Source of the DNA: Nocardioides ochotonae | GTDB taxonomy: Bacteria > Actinomycetota > Actinomycetes > Propionibacteriales > Nocardioidaceae | Length of the DNA stretch: 64,000 nucleotides | NCBI RefSeq assembly: GCF_011420305.2 | Contig: NZ_CP061769.1 | Coordinates: forward strand, 1 to 64,000 | Direction: 5' to 3' | In this document: one piece after another, positions 31,787 through 39,769 of the stretch | Layout: every line of letters begins with the position of its first letter | Numbering within the stretch: the stretch's first letter is position 1 | Notes under the pieces: model-generated | Database searches by the model: none | What the model was told of the DNA's origin: nothing | The model's input: only the letters and a program-made list of their open reading frames with translations | Program-made: the position numbers and the translations under genes

Positions 31787-32569
31787 GTGCGCGGTTCCGA
31801 GGAACGGCTGAGGCTCACCTGGCTGGGCCACTCGACGGTGGTGATCGACCTGGCGGGGTCGCGACTGCTGGCCGATCCCCTGCTGCGGACCCACAACAAC
31901 CTCCTGCGCCGCCGGGGGGTGCGGCCGCGCCCGGAGCAGTGGGCCGATCCCGACGCGGTGCTCCTCTCCCACCTGCACCTCGACCATGCCGAGCTCCGCT
32001 CGCTGCGGATGGTCGCGGGGGTCCCGGTCCTGACCGGCAGTCGCAACGCGGCCTGGGTGCGCAGCCAGGGCCTGCTCGGCCAGGGGGCGGAGGAGTGGAC
32101 CGACGTGGGCGCCGTGCAGGTCCGGCTGGTCCCCGCCGTCCACCACGGCCGGCCGATGCCGCACCGTCCCAACGAGGCCCACGGGCACCTGGTGCGCGCG
32201 GGCACGACGACCTTGTGGGTGGCCGGGGACACCGCGTTGTACGACGAGATGGCCGACCTGCCTGCGCTGGCCGGGACCGAGCGGCTGGACGTGGCGATCG
32301 TCCCGATCGGCGGGTGGGGCCCCCGGCTGTCGGCCAACCACATGGGGCCGGCGCAGGCCGCGCAGGCGTGCGCCGCGACCGGGGCGCGCTACGGCCTGCC
32401 GGTGCACTGGGGCACCCTGCACCCGCCCCTGGTGGGGAGGTTCGGCGACTGGTTCGAGCGCCCCCTGCCCGCCTTCGAGGCGGAGGTCGCGGCCGTGGCG
32501 CCGGACTGTCGGGTGATCCGGCTCGGGCACGGGGAGAGCTGGTCACCCGGAGGTGACGGCGACACCTGA
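31787..32569 (+). CDS. Metallo-beta-lactamase fold hydrolase
   Basis: This 260-residue protein is of the UlaG/YtnP-like metal-dependent hydrolase type. The metal-binding HLHLDH motif is at 62-67, with later His (VHHGRPMPHRP) and the Asp of WVAGDTALYD completing a two-metal centre. There is no signal peptide. The start GTG 31787 is chosen because TAGGCT lies 7 bases upstream, the leaderless pattern frequent in this window. Its final 27 bases overlap the convergent holin-phosphodiesterase gene. Substrate unknown; the C-terminal region resembles N-acyl-phosphatidylethanolamine phospholipase-D-like members of the fold only loosely. Confidence 0.87.
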   Translation: MRGSEERLRLTWLGHSTVVIDLAGSRLLADPLLRTHNNLLRRRGVRPRPEQWADPDAVLLSHLHLDHAELRSLRMVAGVPVLTGSRNAAWVRSQGLLGQGAEEWTDVGAVQVRLVPAVHHGRPMPHRPNEAHGHLVRAGTTTLWVAGDTALYDEMADLPALAGTERLDVAIVPIGGWGPRLSANHMGPAQAAQACAATGARYGLPVHWGTLHPPLVGRFGDWFERPLPAFEAEVAAVAPDCRVIRLGHGESWSPGGDGDT

Positions 32570-34630
32570 CTCGGGCGCCCCGGTCTCGAGACGCTGGCCG
32601 GACTGCCGGAGGAACCCCAGCAGCACCTGGTGCAGCTGGTCGGCGCCCTCCACGCGCTCCGGCACCGAGGTGGCGAGGTCCTGCGGCGCCAGGAGGACCG
32701 CGCTGTCCTGCCATCCGCCCAGGCCGCCGTGCGCCCCGACCAGCTCCTCGAAGGCCGCGATGTCGGAGGTCTGCTCGTCCACGGAGCTGTTGAGATAGAG
32801 GTCGGGCGCCTTCGGGTCCAGCACCGCGCGGAGCAGCACCCGCCTGGCGTGCTCGCCGTACCGGGCCAGGGGGTCGGTGCCGGTGACCGTGCCCGAGGCC
32901 AGGTCGACCCGGCCCCCGTCCCCGTAGGCCCAGGGGACACCGTGCTCGTCGATCCCGGCGACGAACCCCACGCCGGGGTGCTCGCACAGCCCGGGAAGCA
33001 GCCGCGGCCAGCGGGCCGTCAGGTCGTCCAGGCTCTGACGGGTCTGGCCCGGCACGTAGAACAGCCCCAGGTTGCCCGAGCCGAGGACGAGGGCGCGGTC
33101 GGCAGCGCGGCCGCCGACGTTCCGCTCCGTGTCGGCCGAGTCGATCTGGTCGACCCGGCGGCGGGCCGGAGCCGCGAGCTTGCCCGCGACCCCCTCCTCC
33201 CCGATGTCCAGGACCAGTGCGTGCGCCCGGCCCCAGCCCTCGTCGGCCTCCTCGTAGCCGTGGACGCCCTCGTCCATCAGCTCGGTGCAGAGGGTCGAGA
33301 GCTCCAGGTCGTAGCGGTCCCTGAACGGCTGCCCCTGGGACTGACCGTGGTCGGAGACGACGACGAGGCGGTAGCGCCGGGCCGCCTGCTCGGCGAGCAG
33401 CTCCAGCTGGGCGAGCACCCGGTCCAGGCCTTCGAGGGCGGCCAGCGACTCGTGCCGGAAGAGGCCGGCGTGGTGCGCGACCTCGTCGTAGTCGACGTAG
33501 TCGACGTAGATCACCTTGCGCCCACGCTGCATCTCCTCGGCGATCAGTGCGGTGTTCAGGTCGCGCAGCAGGACGTTGGTCAGGGCCCGCAGCAGCGCGA
33601 AGGTCCAGTTGCGGCGTATGCGTGGCACCAGCTCGTAGCGCACCTGGGCGCGTGCCTGCCAGCGCTCCTTCGCCACCTCGCCGACGGTGCGGGTGAGGCT
33701 GCGGGCGAAGCCCGTCGGGGTGAGCATGAACCAGGCCAGGGCCCGCCTCGTCTGGGGAGAGCCGAGCCGGGCACTCGCCCGGCTCATCGTCAGCATCGCG
33801 TTCTCGGCGTCTCCGGAGAACAGGTTCGAGATCGACACCCCGTCCTCGCAGAGCAGGCCCCGGCCGTTGCTCGCCCGCTCCTCGATGAGGCGCGCGTCCG
33901 CGGGGCGGTTGGCGACCAGGACCCGGCCCAGCTCGCGGTCGTACCACCGGAAGCCCGGGATGCCGGCCACGGTGCCGTGGAGCAGGCCGAGCTGGCTGGC
34001 CGGGGTGGTGCAGGGAAGCTGTGGGGTCCATTCACGGAGCTGGTAGTCCCCCGAGGTCACCCACCGGCGGATCGTCGGGACCCCGCCGGCGCGCACCGCC
34101 CAGCTCAGCACCGGGAACGGCACCCCGTCGAGCTGGACGACGAGGAGGCCGTCGACCTCAGGGTCGGGGGGCTGGACCGTGCGGCCACGACGGGCGATCG
34201 CAGTGGTGACCGACTCATCGGTGCCGGCGGTGAGGAGGTAGGCCACGATCGTGACACCGGCGGCGCAGAGCCAGCTCGTCACGAAGGCGGCCGTCCAGGT
34301 CGCGGTGATCCCCGGGACGAGCAGCATCGCGATGTGCATGACGATGCCCTGGCCGAAGAAGGCCAGGGGGAGCACCGTCAGCCAGCCCAGGCGGACACTG
34401 ACCTCCACCAGGAGCGGCCGCACCACGAAGCCGACGATGCCGCTGACCACCGAGACCCCGGCCAGGCTCAGCAGCGAGGAGGCCTCGAGGTCGGGCAGCA
34501 GCCTGGCGGCCGCCCACAGGATGCCGGTGGAGACCAGCCAGGTGGCGAGCAGCCGCCCGAGGTCGGCGAGGGTGAACCAGCCGCGGCCTCGTTGGCGCGC
34601 CCGCCTGGAGGCCGGTGCGTCGCTCGCCAT
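32543..34630 (-). CDS. Membrane protein: holin-4-like N-terminus fused to alkaline phosphatase-superfamily phosphodiesterase
   Basis: The ATG at 34630 with GGAGG 9 bases upstream gives 695 residues. Residues 20-135 contain four membrane helices of the DUF/phage-holin-4 type. Residues about 155-690 form a type I phosphodiesterase/nucleotide pyrophosphatase-like domain: LLVVQLDGVPFPVL (metal Asp), PQLPCTTPASQLGLLHG with the likely Thr nucleophile, YVDYVDYDEVAHHAG and VVVSDHGQSQGQPF, giving further metal ligands. The catalytic domain probably acts at the membrane surface. Similar fusions occur in actinobacteria, but the substrate is not known. It is convergent with the MBL gene by a 27-base overlap. 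Confidence 0.85.
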   Translation of the reverse strand: MASDAPASRRARQRGRGWFTLADLGRLLATWLVSTGILWAAARLLPDLEASSLLSLAGVSVVSGIVGFVVRPLLVEVSVRLGWLTVLPLAFFGQGIVMHIAMLLVPGITATWTAAFVTSWLCAAGVTIVAYLLTAGTDESVTTAIARRGRTVQPPDPEVDGLLVVQLDGVPFPVLSWAVRAGGVPTIRRWVTSGDYQLREWTPQLPCTTPASQLGLLHGTVAGIPGFRWYDRELGRVLVANRPADARLIEERASNGRGLLCEDGVSISNLFSGDAENAMLTMSRASARLGSPQTRRALAWFMLTPTGFARSLTRTVGEVAKERWQARAQVRYELVPRIRRNWTFALLRALTNVLLRDLNTALIAEEMQRGRKVIYVDYVDYDEVAHHAGLFRHESLAALEGLDRVLAQLELLAEQAARRYRLVVVSDHGQSQGQPFRDRYDLELSTLCTELMDEGVHGYEEADEGWGRAHALVLDIGEEGVAGKLAAPARRRVDQIDSADTERNVGGRAADRALVLGSGNLGLFYVPGQTRQSLDDLTARWPRLLPGLCEHPGVGFVAGIDEHGVPWAYGDGGRVDLASGTVTGTDPLARYGEHARRVLLRAVLDPKAPDLYLNSSVDEQTSDIAAFEELVGAHGGLGGWQDSAVLLAPQDLATSVPERVEGADQLHQVLLGFLRQSGQRLETGAPESGVAVTSG

Positions 34631-34775
34631 GGGGCGCCTCCAACGGGACGGGTGTCCTGCTCCGGGGCTCGCCCCATCATGGCCGCTGGGGGGGGGTTCC
34701 AGGGGAATGCCCCGCGAGACCGGGCGGCGCGGGCCGGGCAGGCGGGCGACCCGCCGAGACACCGAAGGCCGGGCG

Positions 34776-34796
34776 CGGGGCAGCCGAGCTGCCCCG
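34776..34796 (-). terminator. Hairpin after the first lipoprotein gene
   Basis: A perfect 9-bp stem (34776-34784 with 34788-34796) and a 3-base loop lies 30 bases beyond the lipoprotein stop at 34826. It lacks a T-run, so it may be a U-less actinobacterial terminator. Confidence 0.5.
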
Positions 34797-34825
34797 GGCC
34801 CGGCCCAGGATGAGGGTGCCGCAGG

Positions 34826-35602
34826 TCAGCCGGCGGCGCCGAGGTCGACGACCTCGTCCTTGGCGGGGGCCTGCACGTCGAGGGGCTCGTTGAACTCCGA
34901 GAACGTGAACTGGCCGGGCTCGTCGCCGCCCACGACCTCCATCTTGAGGATGTAGTGCTTGTCCTCCTCGCTGCCGATCCAGACGGTGGTCTCCTCGCCG
35001 TCCTCCTCGGAGACGATCTCGACCGCGGGGGTGCCGTCGATCTCGGTCTCGCCGACGACCTCGCCCTTCTCCTTCTCGGCGTCGGCGTCGTCGCCCTCGT
35101 CGAGGTTGTCGAGGAAGGCGTCGAGGTCGCAGATCTCGGTGAAGCCGCCGCCGGGGACCTTCGCCCACTTGTCACCGATCAGGCCGATGAGGGCCTCGGC
35201 CTGCTGCTCGCCGCCGGGGCCCGCGCTCTGGGTCCAGAACTCCTTGGAGCCCTTGAGGTAGGACTCCTCGCCCAGCCCGATGATCTCGGCCTTGGCGCCG
35301 TCGCTGGAGATGCTGCCGGTGCAGTCACCGGAGGTGGTGAGCCGCAGGTCCAGCGACATCTTGGTGCCGTCGGTGGTGATGTCACCGGCCATCCGGACCG
35401 ACTCGAGCGCCTTCATGTCGGTGAGCGCGGCGTCCTGGATCTCCTTGATCGGCTTGTCGGCGAAGCCGTTCTCCGAGGCCTCCGACGACGAGCCCCCGGA
35501 CGAGTCCTTCGACTCCTCGTCACCGCCGCAGGCGGCCGTGGCAGTGAGCATCACGGCCCCGGCCACGGCTGCGGCCAGACGGGTACGCCTCTTGTACGTC
35601 AC
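34826..35602 (-). CDS. Putative lipoprotein (LppX/LprG-like fold suspected), paralogue of 37436-38287
   Basis: This is a 258-residue exported protein. The signal peptide is RRTRLAAAVAGAVMLTATAAC with lipid-modified Cys25. A Ser/Gly linker precedes a folded domain (about 45-258) with YLKGSKEFWTQSAG, KWAKVPGGGFTEICDLD and ILKMEVVGG; two Cys (in SGDCTGS and EICDLD) could form a disulfide. The pattern of a surface lipoprotein with long beta strands fits the LppX/LprG-like family of lipid carriers, but this is a weak guess. The start is GTG 35602. About half the residues match the paralogue 1.8 kb away. Confidence 0.8.
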   Translation of the reverse strand: MTYKRRTRLAAAVAGAVMLTATAACGGDEESKDSSGGSSSEASENGFADKPIKEIQDAALTDMKALESVRMAGDITTDGTKMSLDLRLTTSGDCTGSISSDGAKAEIIGLGEESYLKGSKEFWTQSAGPGGEQQAEALIGLIGDKWAKVPGGGFTEICDLDAFLDNLDEGDDADAEKEKGEVVGETEIDGTPAVEIVSEEDGEETTVWIGSEEDKHYILKMEVVGGDEPGQFTFSEFNEPLDVQAPAKDEVVDLGAAG

Positions 35603-35770
35603 GTTGTTCCTCTCAGTTCTGTGTCCTGGAGTCCTCAGTGTCTCCTGTGCCCCCTGAGGTCATGCAGGGGTGAGGGACCGGATGGCCGGGTGGCGCCGGG
35701 GAAAACCACCCGGCGCCCGCGTCCGCGCCCCTAGTGTGTGCTCGATCCCTGCGGCGAAGGAAAAACCCCG

Positions 35771-37372
35771 ATGACCTCCTCCACGTCGGCATCGGGGCGG
35801 CTGTGCGCTGCCCTGGTGGCCGCGCTCCTGCTCCTCACCCTGCCGCTCGGCGCCCCGGGCGCCCGCGCCGACGAACCGGCTGCTGAGCCGCCAGGGCCGT
35901 CCGGGCCGTCGGGGTCGCCCGCGCCGATGGTCGTCGGGGATCTGGGCGCCCCGGCGGCGGGTGTCACCAGCCGTTGGGTTCGCCTCGACGGCCCCTGGGC
36001 CGTGGTGGGGGCAGACGGTCGCTTCAGCCTGTCCGCGCCTTCGGCGCCGGCGCGGCTGGTCGTGCTGCAGGAGTACGGCGCGGAGACCTCGCGCCTGCGG
36101 ATCGAGACGGCACCGACGGACCTCTCGGCCGGCTCCGACCTCGGCGTGCTCGACGTGCCGGTGCTCGAGCCGGTCACCGTGCGGGTGGTCGACGCCGGTG
36201 GCCGCGCGGTCCCCGGCGCCGCGGTCACCCACCTGTGGGGCCTGCCGCAGTCCCCGGTGCCGGGCGAGGCGACGTGGGAGCACGCCGGGCACGCCCTGTC
36301 GCCCGGTCTCCCGGTGGAGCGGGCGGCCATGAGGGCGTCCCTGACCACCGATGCGTCTGGCGAGGTCAGCCACGGCTTCACCCGGTCCGCGGACGGTCGG
36401 ATCCTGTCCGGCTCCGCCTCGTTCACGTTCGCGAGGCACCTGCCTCCGCACGTGGCGAAGCTGAGCGGCGCGCAGCCGCAGCCCGACGGCAGCCTCCTGG
36501 TGCGGCTCGCGGACCTGGTGCTCCCCGAGCCGCCGGGCCCGGTCGGCAACCTGCGGGCCGTCCCGGGCGACGGCGGGGTGCTCCTGCAGTGGGATCCGCC
36601 CGCGGTCGCAGGGACCTGGCGGCACTACGTGGTCACCGACGTCGCCACCGGTGTCGAGCAGAAGGTCATCTCCGAGTTCGCGCGGGTCGCCGCGCCCAAC
36701 GGGGTGGCGGGCCGTTTCCGGGTGCGCGCGGTCGGCCTGACCGGCGAGAGCCCGGAGGCCGTCTCCGCGTCGGTGACGCCGCGGGCGCTGCGGGTCCGCC
36801 TGGTCGGCCCGCGCGACGGCGCCCTGGTGCTGGGCCCCGCGACGTACCGCGTGGTGTCGTCGCTGCCGCTGGCCTCGCTCGACTGTTCCTCACGACGGGC
36901 CTACGTCCGTGGGTGCGCGACGGGGCGGATCACGGTGCGCGCCCACCGCGATGCCACGGTGAGGGTGACCCTGACCGCGCGGGACTCGATGAGCAACGCG
37001 GTGCGCCTGCGCCGCTCCCTCGTCCCGGTGACTCCGGCGACCGAGATGGGCCGCCTCCGCGGCTGGACGCGCGGACGCGACTCCGGCCCGCACCTCACCA
37101 CCGAGCGGCGCGGCGCGCACCTGCTGGTGCGGCCTGGACGCGAGCGCCGCGAGTTGTGGGTGGCGGTGGACACTGGCCGCGGGCGCGGCGTGCTCGAGGC
37201 GGTCGATGGCGCCGGCCGGAGCCTCGGGCGGGTCGACCTGGCCCGCCGGCCCGCAGGCCGGGGGACTCTGGTGCGACTGGTGCGTACCGACCGGCTGCCC
37301 CGCGCCGTCCGGCTCGTGGTGCGCTCGACCGGTCGCCCGGTGACCGTGCGCGGTTGGGCCGACCTGGACTGA
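35771..37372 (+). CDS. Secreted protein with Ig/fibronectin-like domains, function unknown
   Basis: This 533-residue protein starts at ATG 35771 after GAAGGA. The signal peptide (about 1-32) ends PGARADE. It then has a Pro/Gly linker, a carboxypeptidase-regulatory-like beta region (about 110-165: PVTVRVVDAGGRAVPGAAVT), a fibronectin III-like domain (about 255-335: PGPVGNLRAVPGDGGVLLQW to FRVRAVGLTGESPE) and a C-terminal beta-rich part with two Cys (about 373 and 381). No catalytic motif was seen. It is flanked by two paralogous lipoprotein genes on the other strand, so the trio may act together at the cell surface. Confidence 0.75.
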   Translation: MTSSTSASGRLCAALVAALLLLTLPLGAPGARADEPAAEPPGPSGPSGSPAPMVVGDLGAPAAGVTSRWVRLDGPWAVVGADGRFSLSAPSAPARLVVLQEYGAETSRLRIETAPTDLSAGSDLGVLDVPVLEPVTVRVVDAGGRAVPGAAVTHLWGLPQSPVPGEATWEHAGHALSPGLPVERAAMRASLTTDASGEVSHGFTRSADGRILSGSASFTFARHLPPHVAKLSGAQPQPDGSLLVRLADLVLPEPPGPVGNLRAVPGDGGVLLQWDPPAVAGTWRHYVVTDVATGVEQKVISEFARVAAPNGVAGRFRVRAVGLTGESPEAVSASVTPRALRVRLVGPRDGALVLGPATYRVVSSLPLASLDCSSRRAYVRGCATGRITVRAHRDATVRVTLTARDSMSNAVRLRRSLVPVTPATEMGRLRGWTRGRDSGPHLTTERRGAHLLVRPGRERRELWVAVDTGRGRGVLEAVDGAGRSLGRVDLARRPAGRGTLVRLVRTDRLPRAVRLVVRSTGRPVTVRGWADLD

Positions 37373-37425
37373 GCCGAGCTGGGCTGGGGCCGAGCGGGGC
37401 TGAGCCGAGCCGGGCTGGGCTGAGG
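37370..37425. repeat. Short degenerate direct repeat
   Basis: A 19-base unit beginning TGAGCCGAGC occurs at 37370 and again at 37401 with one mismatch, giving a period of 31 bases. It fills the gap between the secreted protein stop and the second lipoprotein stop. It is probably replication slippage; no function is apparent. Confidence 0.45.
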
Positions 37426-37435
37426 CCCGACGCTC

Positions 37436-38287
37436 TCAGTCCTCGGGTTCGGCGCTGCCGAGGTCGACGATCTGGTCCTTGGGCGGCGCCTTCACCTGGA
37501 AGGCGTCGTTGAAGTCCGAGAAGGTGAACTCCCCCGGCTCCTCGCCGGCCTGGACGCGCATCTTGAGGATGTAGTGGCGACCCTCCTCGGTGCCGACCCA
37601 GACGGTCGAGACGTCGGCGTCGTCGTAGATCTTGACCTCGACCGCGGGGATGTCGTCGACGGTGGTCTCGCCGACGACCTCGTTCTGCGGGTTCGCCGAC
37701 TCGCTGGCGTCGCTCTGGTCATCGAGCTCGTCGAGGAAGGAGTTGAGGTCGCAGAACTCGGTGAAGTCGCCGCCGGGGATCTTGGCCCACTTGCCCGCGA
37801 GCGTCGAGATCAGCTGCTCCGCCCCCGACCCGGCGTCGTCGCCGGCGCTCGTGCGCCAGAACTCCTCGGTGCCCTTGAGGTAGGAGGTCGTGCCCTTCCC
37901 GATGATCTCGGCCTCCGCCCCGTCGATGGAGACCGTGCCCTGGCAGTCGCCCTGGGTGCTGAGCTGCAGGTCCACGGCCAGCTTGGTGCCGCTGTCGCGC
38001 AGTGAGCCCGCCACCCGCACGAACTGCAGGGCGCGCATGTCCTTGACGGCCGCCGCCTGGATCTCCTCGACCGACTGCTGGGCGAAGGCCTCGCCCTCGG
38101 AATCGTCCGAGTCGGAGGCGGTGGCGTCCGAGGACGCGGAGTCGGTGGACTCCGAGGACTCCGAAGCCGAGGGGGAGTCCGAGGAGGACCCGTCGTCGGA
38201 GTCGTCACCGCACGCCGCCGCACCGGCCAGCAGCACTGCACCGGCCACGGCTGCGGCCAGTCTGGTTCGCCTGTCGTACGTCGTCAC
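37436..38287 (-). CDS. Putative lipoprotein, paralogue of 34826-35602
   Basis: This 283-residue exported protein starts at GTG 38287. The signal peptide RRTRLAAAVAGAVLLAGAAAC (lipid Cys26) is nearly identical to that of the upstream paralogue. A longer Ser/Asp/Glu linker (about 28-66) is followed by the same domain: YLKGTEEFWRTSAG, KWAKIPGGDFTEFCDLN, YILKMRVQAGEEPGEFTFSDFND. Two conserved Cys occur in GDCQGT and EFCDLN. The linker has expanded in this copy. The two genes bracket the secreted Ig-like protein and may be a duplicated surface system. Ligand unknown. Confidence 0.8.
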   Translation of the reverse strand: MTTYDRRTRLAAAVAGAVLLAGAAACGDDSDDGSSSDSPSASESSESTDSASSDATASDSDDSEGEAFAQQSVEEIQAAAVKDMRALQFVRVAGSLRDSGTKLAVDLQLSTQGDCQGTVSIDGAEAEIIGKGTTSYLKGTEEFWRTSAGDDAGSGAEQLISTLAGKWAKIPGGDFTEFCDLNSFLDELDDQSDASESANPQNEVVGETTVDDIPAVEVKIYDDADVSTVWVGTEEGRHYILKMRVQAGEEPGEFTFSDFNDAFQVKAPPKDQIVDLGSAEPED

Positions 38288-38469
38288 GTCGTACCTCCTG
38301 GGTCCGGGGCCGGAGCCGGTCCCGGGTCTGCGAATGGCGCAGCTGTGGTGCCCTGGGTTCTCCTCAGGCTCTCACGTCACCGGGCGCCCGTCAGGGCCCG
38401 AGGGCAGGGGTCCTTCGGCACTGGTGCACCTGCCTGCGCGCCTCGTCCCGACCCCGGGATACTGGGTCC

Positions 38470-39147
38470 ATGCCGTCCTCGAGCGACCCACGCCGTACCC
38501 GACGGGGCCGCGGGGCGCTGCTCCTGCTGCTCGTCCTGGTGCTGGTGAACCTCCCGACGCTGATCGGCGTGTGGAACCGCCTGGAGGTGGAGCGCTCGGG
38601 AGAGGACGTCGCCGCGCGGGTCGTGCAGACCCGCCCCTCGGACTCCGGGGTGCTGGTGAGCTTCGCCTACCCCGCGAGCAGCGGGATCGACGACGACACC
38701 GCCTACGCCGTCGAGGTGGACCGCGAGACCGGTGCGCGCGCCACCGAGACCGGCACGCTGACCGTCCGGGTGCGCCCCGAGAACCCCGCGACGTACGTCG
38801 TGGACGGGCAGGTCCGCGACCGCTCGGCGGTGGTGCTGCCGCTGGTCCTCAACGGCCTGGTGCTGCTGATCGCGCTGCTGCTGTGGCGGGTGCGCGGGCG
38901 GATGCGTCCGGAGCTGGTGCTGCGCGCCGACAGTGACCTGGAGCCCGGCGAGGACGCGCCGCTGCTGGAGCGGGTCGCGGGACTGGAGTACGTCGTGCAG
39001 GGCCGGGTCGCCTCGGTGTCGGCCGGGGAGGACGGCGAGGTGCTGCTGGAGGTCGCCGACCGGCGGGTGCGGGTGCTGCTCGACGGGCACGCGAACCCGG
39101 TGGAGGTCGGCGGCGACGCCCGGGTGCAGGGACTCATGGTCGGCTGA
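38470..39147 (+). CDS. DUF3592-like membrane protein, function unknown
   Basis: This 225-residue protein has two membrane helices (about 16-34 and 115-140) separated by a beta-rich extracytoplasmic region (VLVSFAYPASSGIDDDTAYAV). The C-terminal cytoplasmic part (about 150-225) is beta rich. The pattern is that of DUF3592-type proteins. The start ATG 38470 has GATACT exactly 6 bases upstream, the leaderless promoter pattern. It diverges from the second lipoprotein across 182 bases. No enzyme motif was seen. Confidence 0.75.
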   Translation: MPSSSDPRRTRRGRGALLLLLVLVLVNLPTLIGVWNRLEVERSGEDVAARVVQTRPSDSGVLVSFAYPASSGIDDDTAYAVEVDRETGARATETGTLTVRVRPENPATYVVDGQVRDRSAVVLPLVLNGLVLLIALLLWRVRGRMRPELVLRADSDLEPGEDAPLLERVAGLEYVVQGRVASVSAGEDGEVLLEVADRRVRVLLDGHANPVEVGGDARVQGLMVG

Positions 39148-39183
39148 TCAGACCGGCTTGCGGGGCACCGCCAGACTGGCGTC

Positions 39184-39675
39184 ATGCACACGCTCGCCGA
39201 CTTCTCCGCACGGTCCATCGAGGGCCAGGACATCGATCTCGCGGACTACCTCGGCCAGGTCGTCCTGGTCGTCAACACGGCCTCGAAGTGCGGGCTGACC
39301 CCGCAGTTCGAAGGTCTCCAGTCGCTCTACGACCGGTTCGGCGAGCAGGGCTTCACCGTGCTGGGCTTCCCGTGCGACCAGTTCCGCGACCAGGAGCTCG
39401 ACGACGACGCGGAGATCGCGGGCTTCTGCCAGCGCAACTACGGCGTCAGCTTCCCGATGTTCTCCAAGATCGACGTCAACGGCGAGGACGCGCACCCGCT
39501 GTACCGCTGGCTGCGCACGGAGCAGAAGGGCGTGCTCAGCGACCGGATCAAGTGGAACTTCACCAAGTTCCTGCTCGACCGGGACGGCAAGGTCGTGGCC
39601 CGCTACTCACCGACCACCAAGCCGGAGAAGATCGCCGCGGACATCGAGCGCGCGCTGGCGGCCCCGCGCGGCTGA
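39184..39675 (+). CDS. Glutathione peroxidase-family thiol peroxidase
   Basis: This 163-residue peroxidase has a cysteine active site: Cys36 in NTASKCGLTP, FPCDQF with Cys64 and Gln67, and WNFTKF with the Trp. Bacterial members of this family mostly use thioredoxin. It lacks selenocysteine and a signal peptide. The start ATG 39184 has CAGACT 6 bases upstream. A second, divergent member is cut off at the right end of the window (63698-64000). A strong terminator follows. Confidence 0.94.
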   Translation: MHTLADFSARSIEGQDIDLADYLGQVVLVVNTASKCGLTPQFEGLQSLYDRFGEQGFTVLGFPCDQFRDQELDDDAEIAGFCQRNYGVSFPMFSKIDVNGEDAHPLYRWLRTEQKGVLSDRIKWNFTKFLLDRDGKVVARYSPTTKPEKIAADIERALAAPRG

Positions 39676-39713
39676 GGGCCAGGACGTCGTACGGCCGGGA
39701 CGGCCAAGGAACG

Positions 39714-39754
39714 CGTACGGCCCAGGAGCACCGAGGTGCGTCCTGGGCCGTACG
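39714..39754. terminator. Bidirectional terminator between gpx and the MMPL gene
   Basis: A perfect 14-bp stem (39714-39727 with 39741-39754) is topped by a further 5-bp stem (728-732 with 735-739 of the 39 kb range). It separates the two convergent genes and should stop both transcripts, although no long T-run follows. Confidence 0.85.
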
Positions 39755-39769
39755 GCGGGTTAGGCGGGG

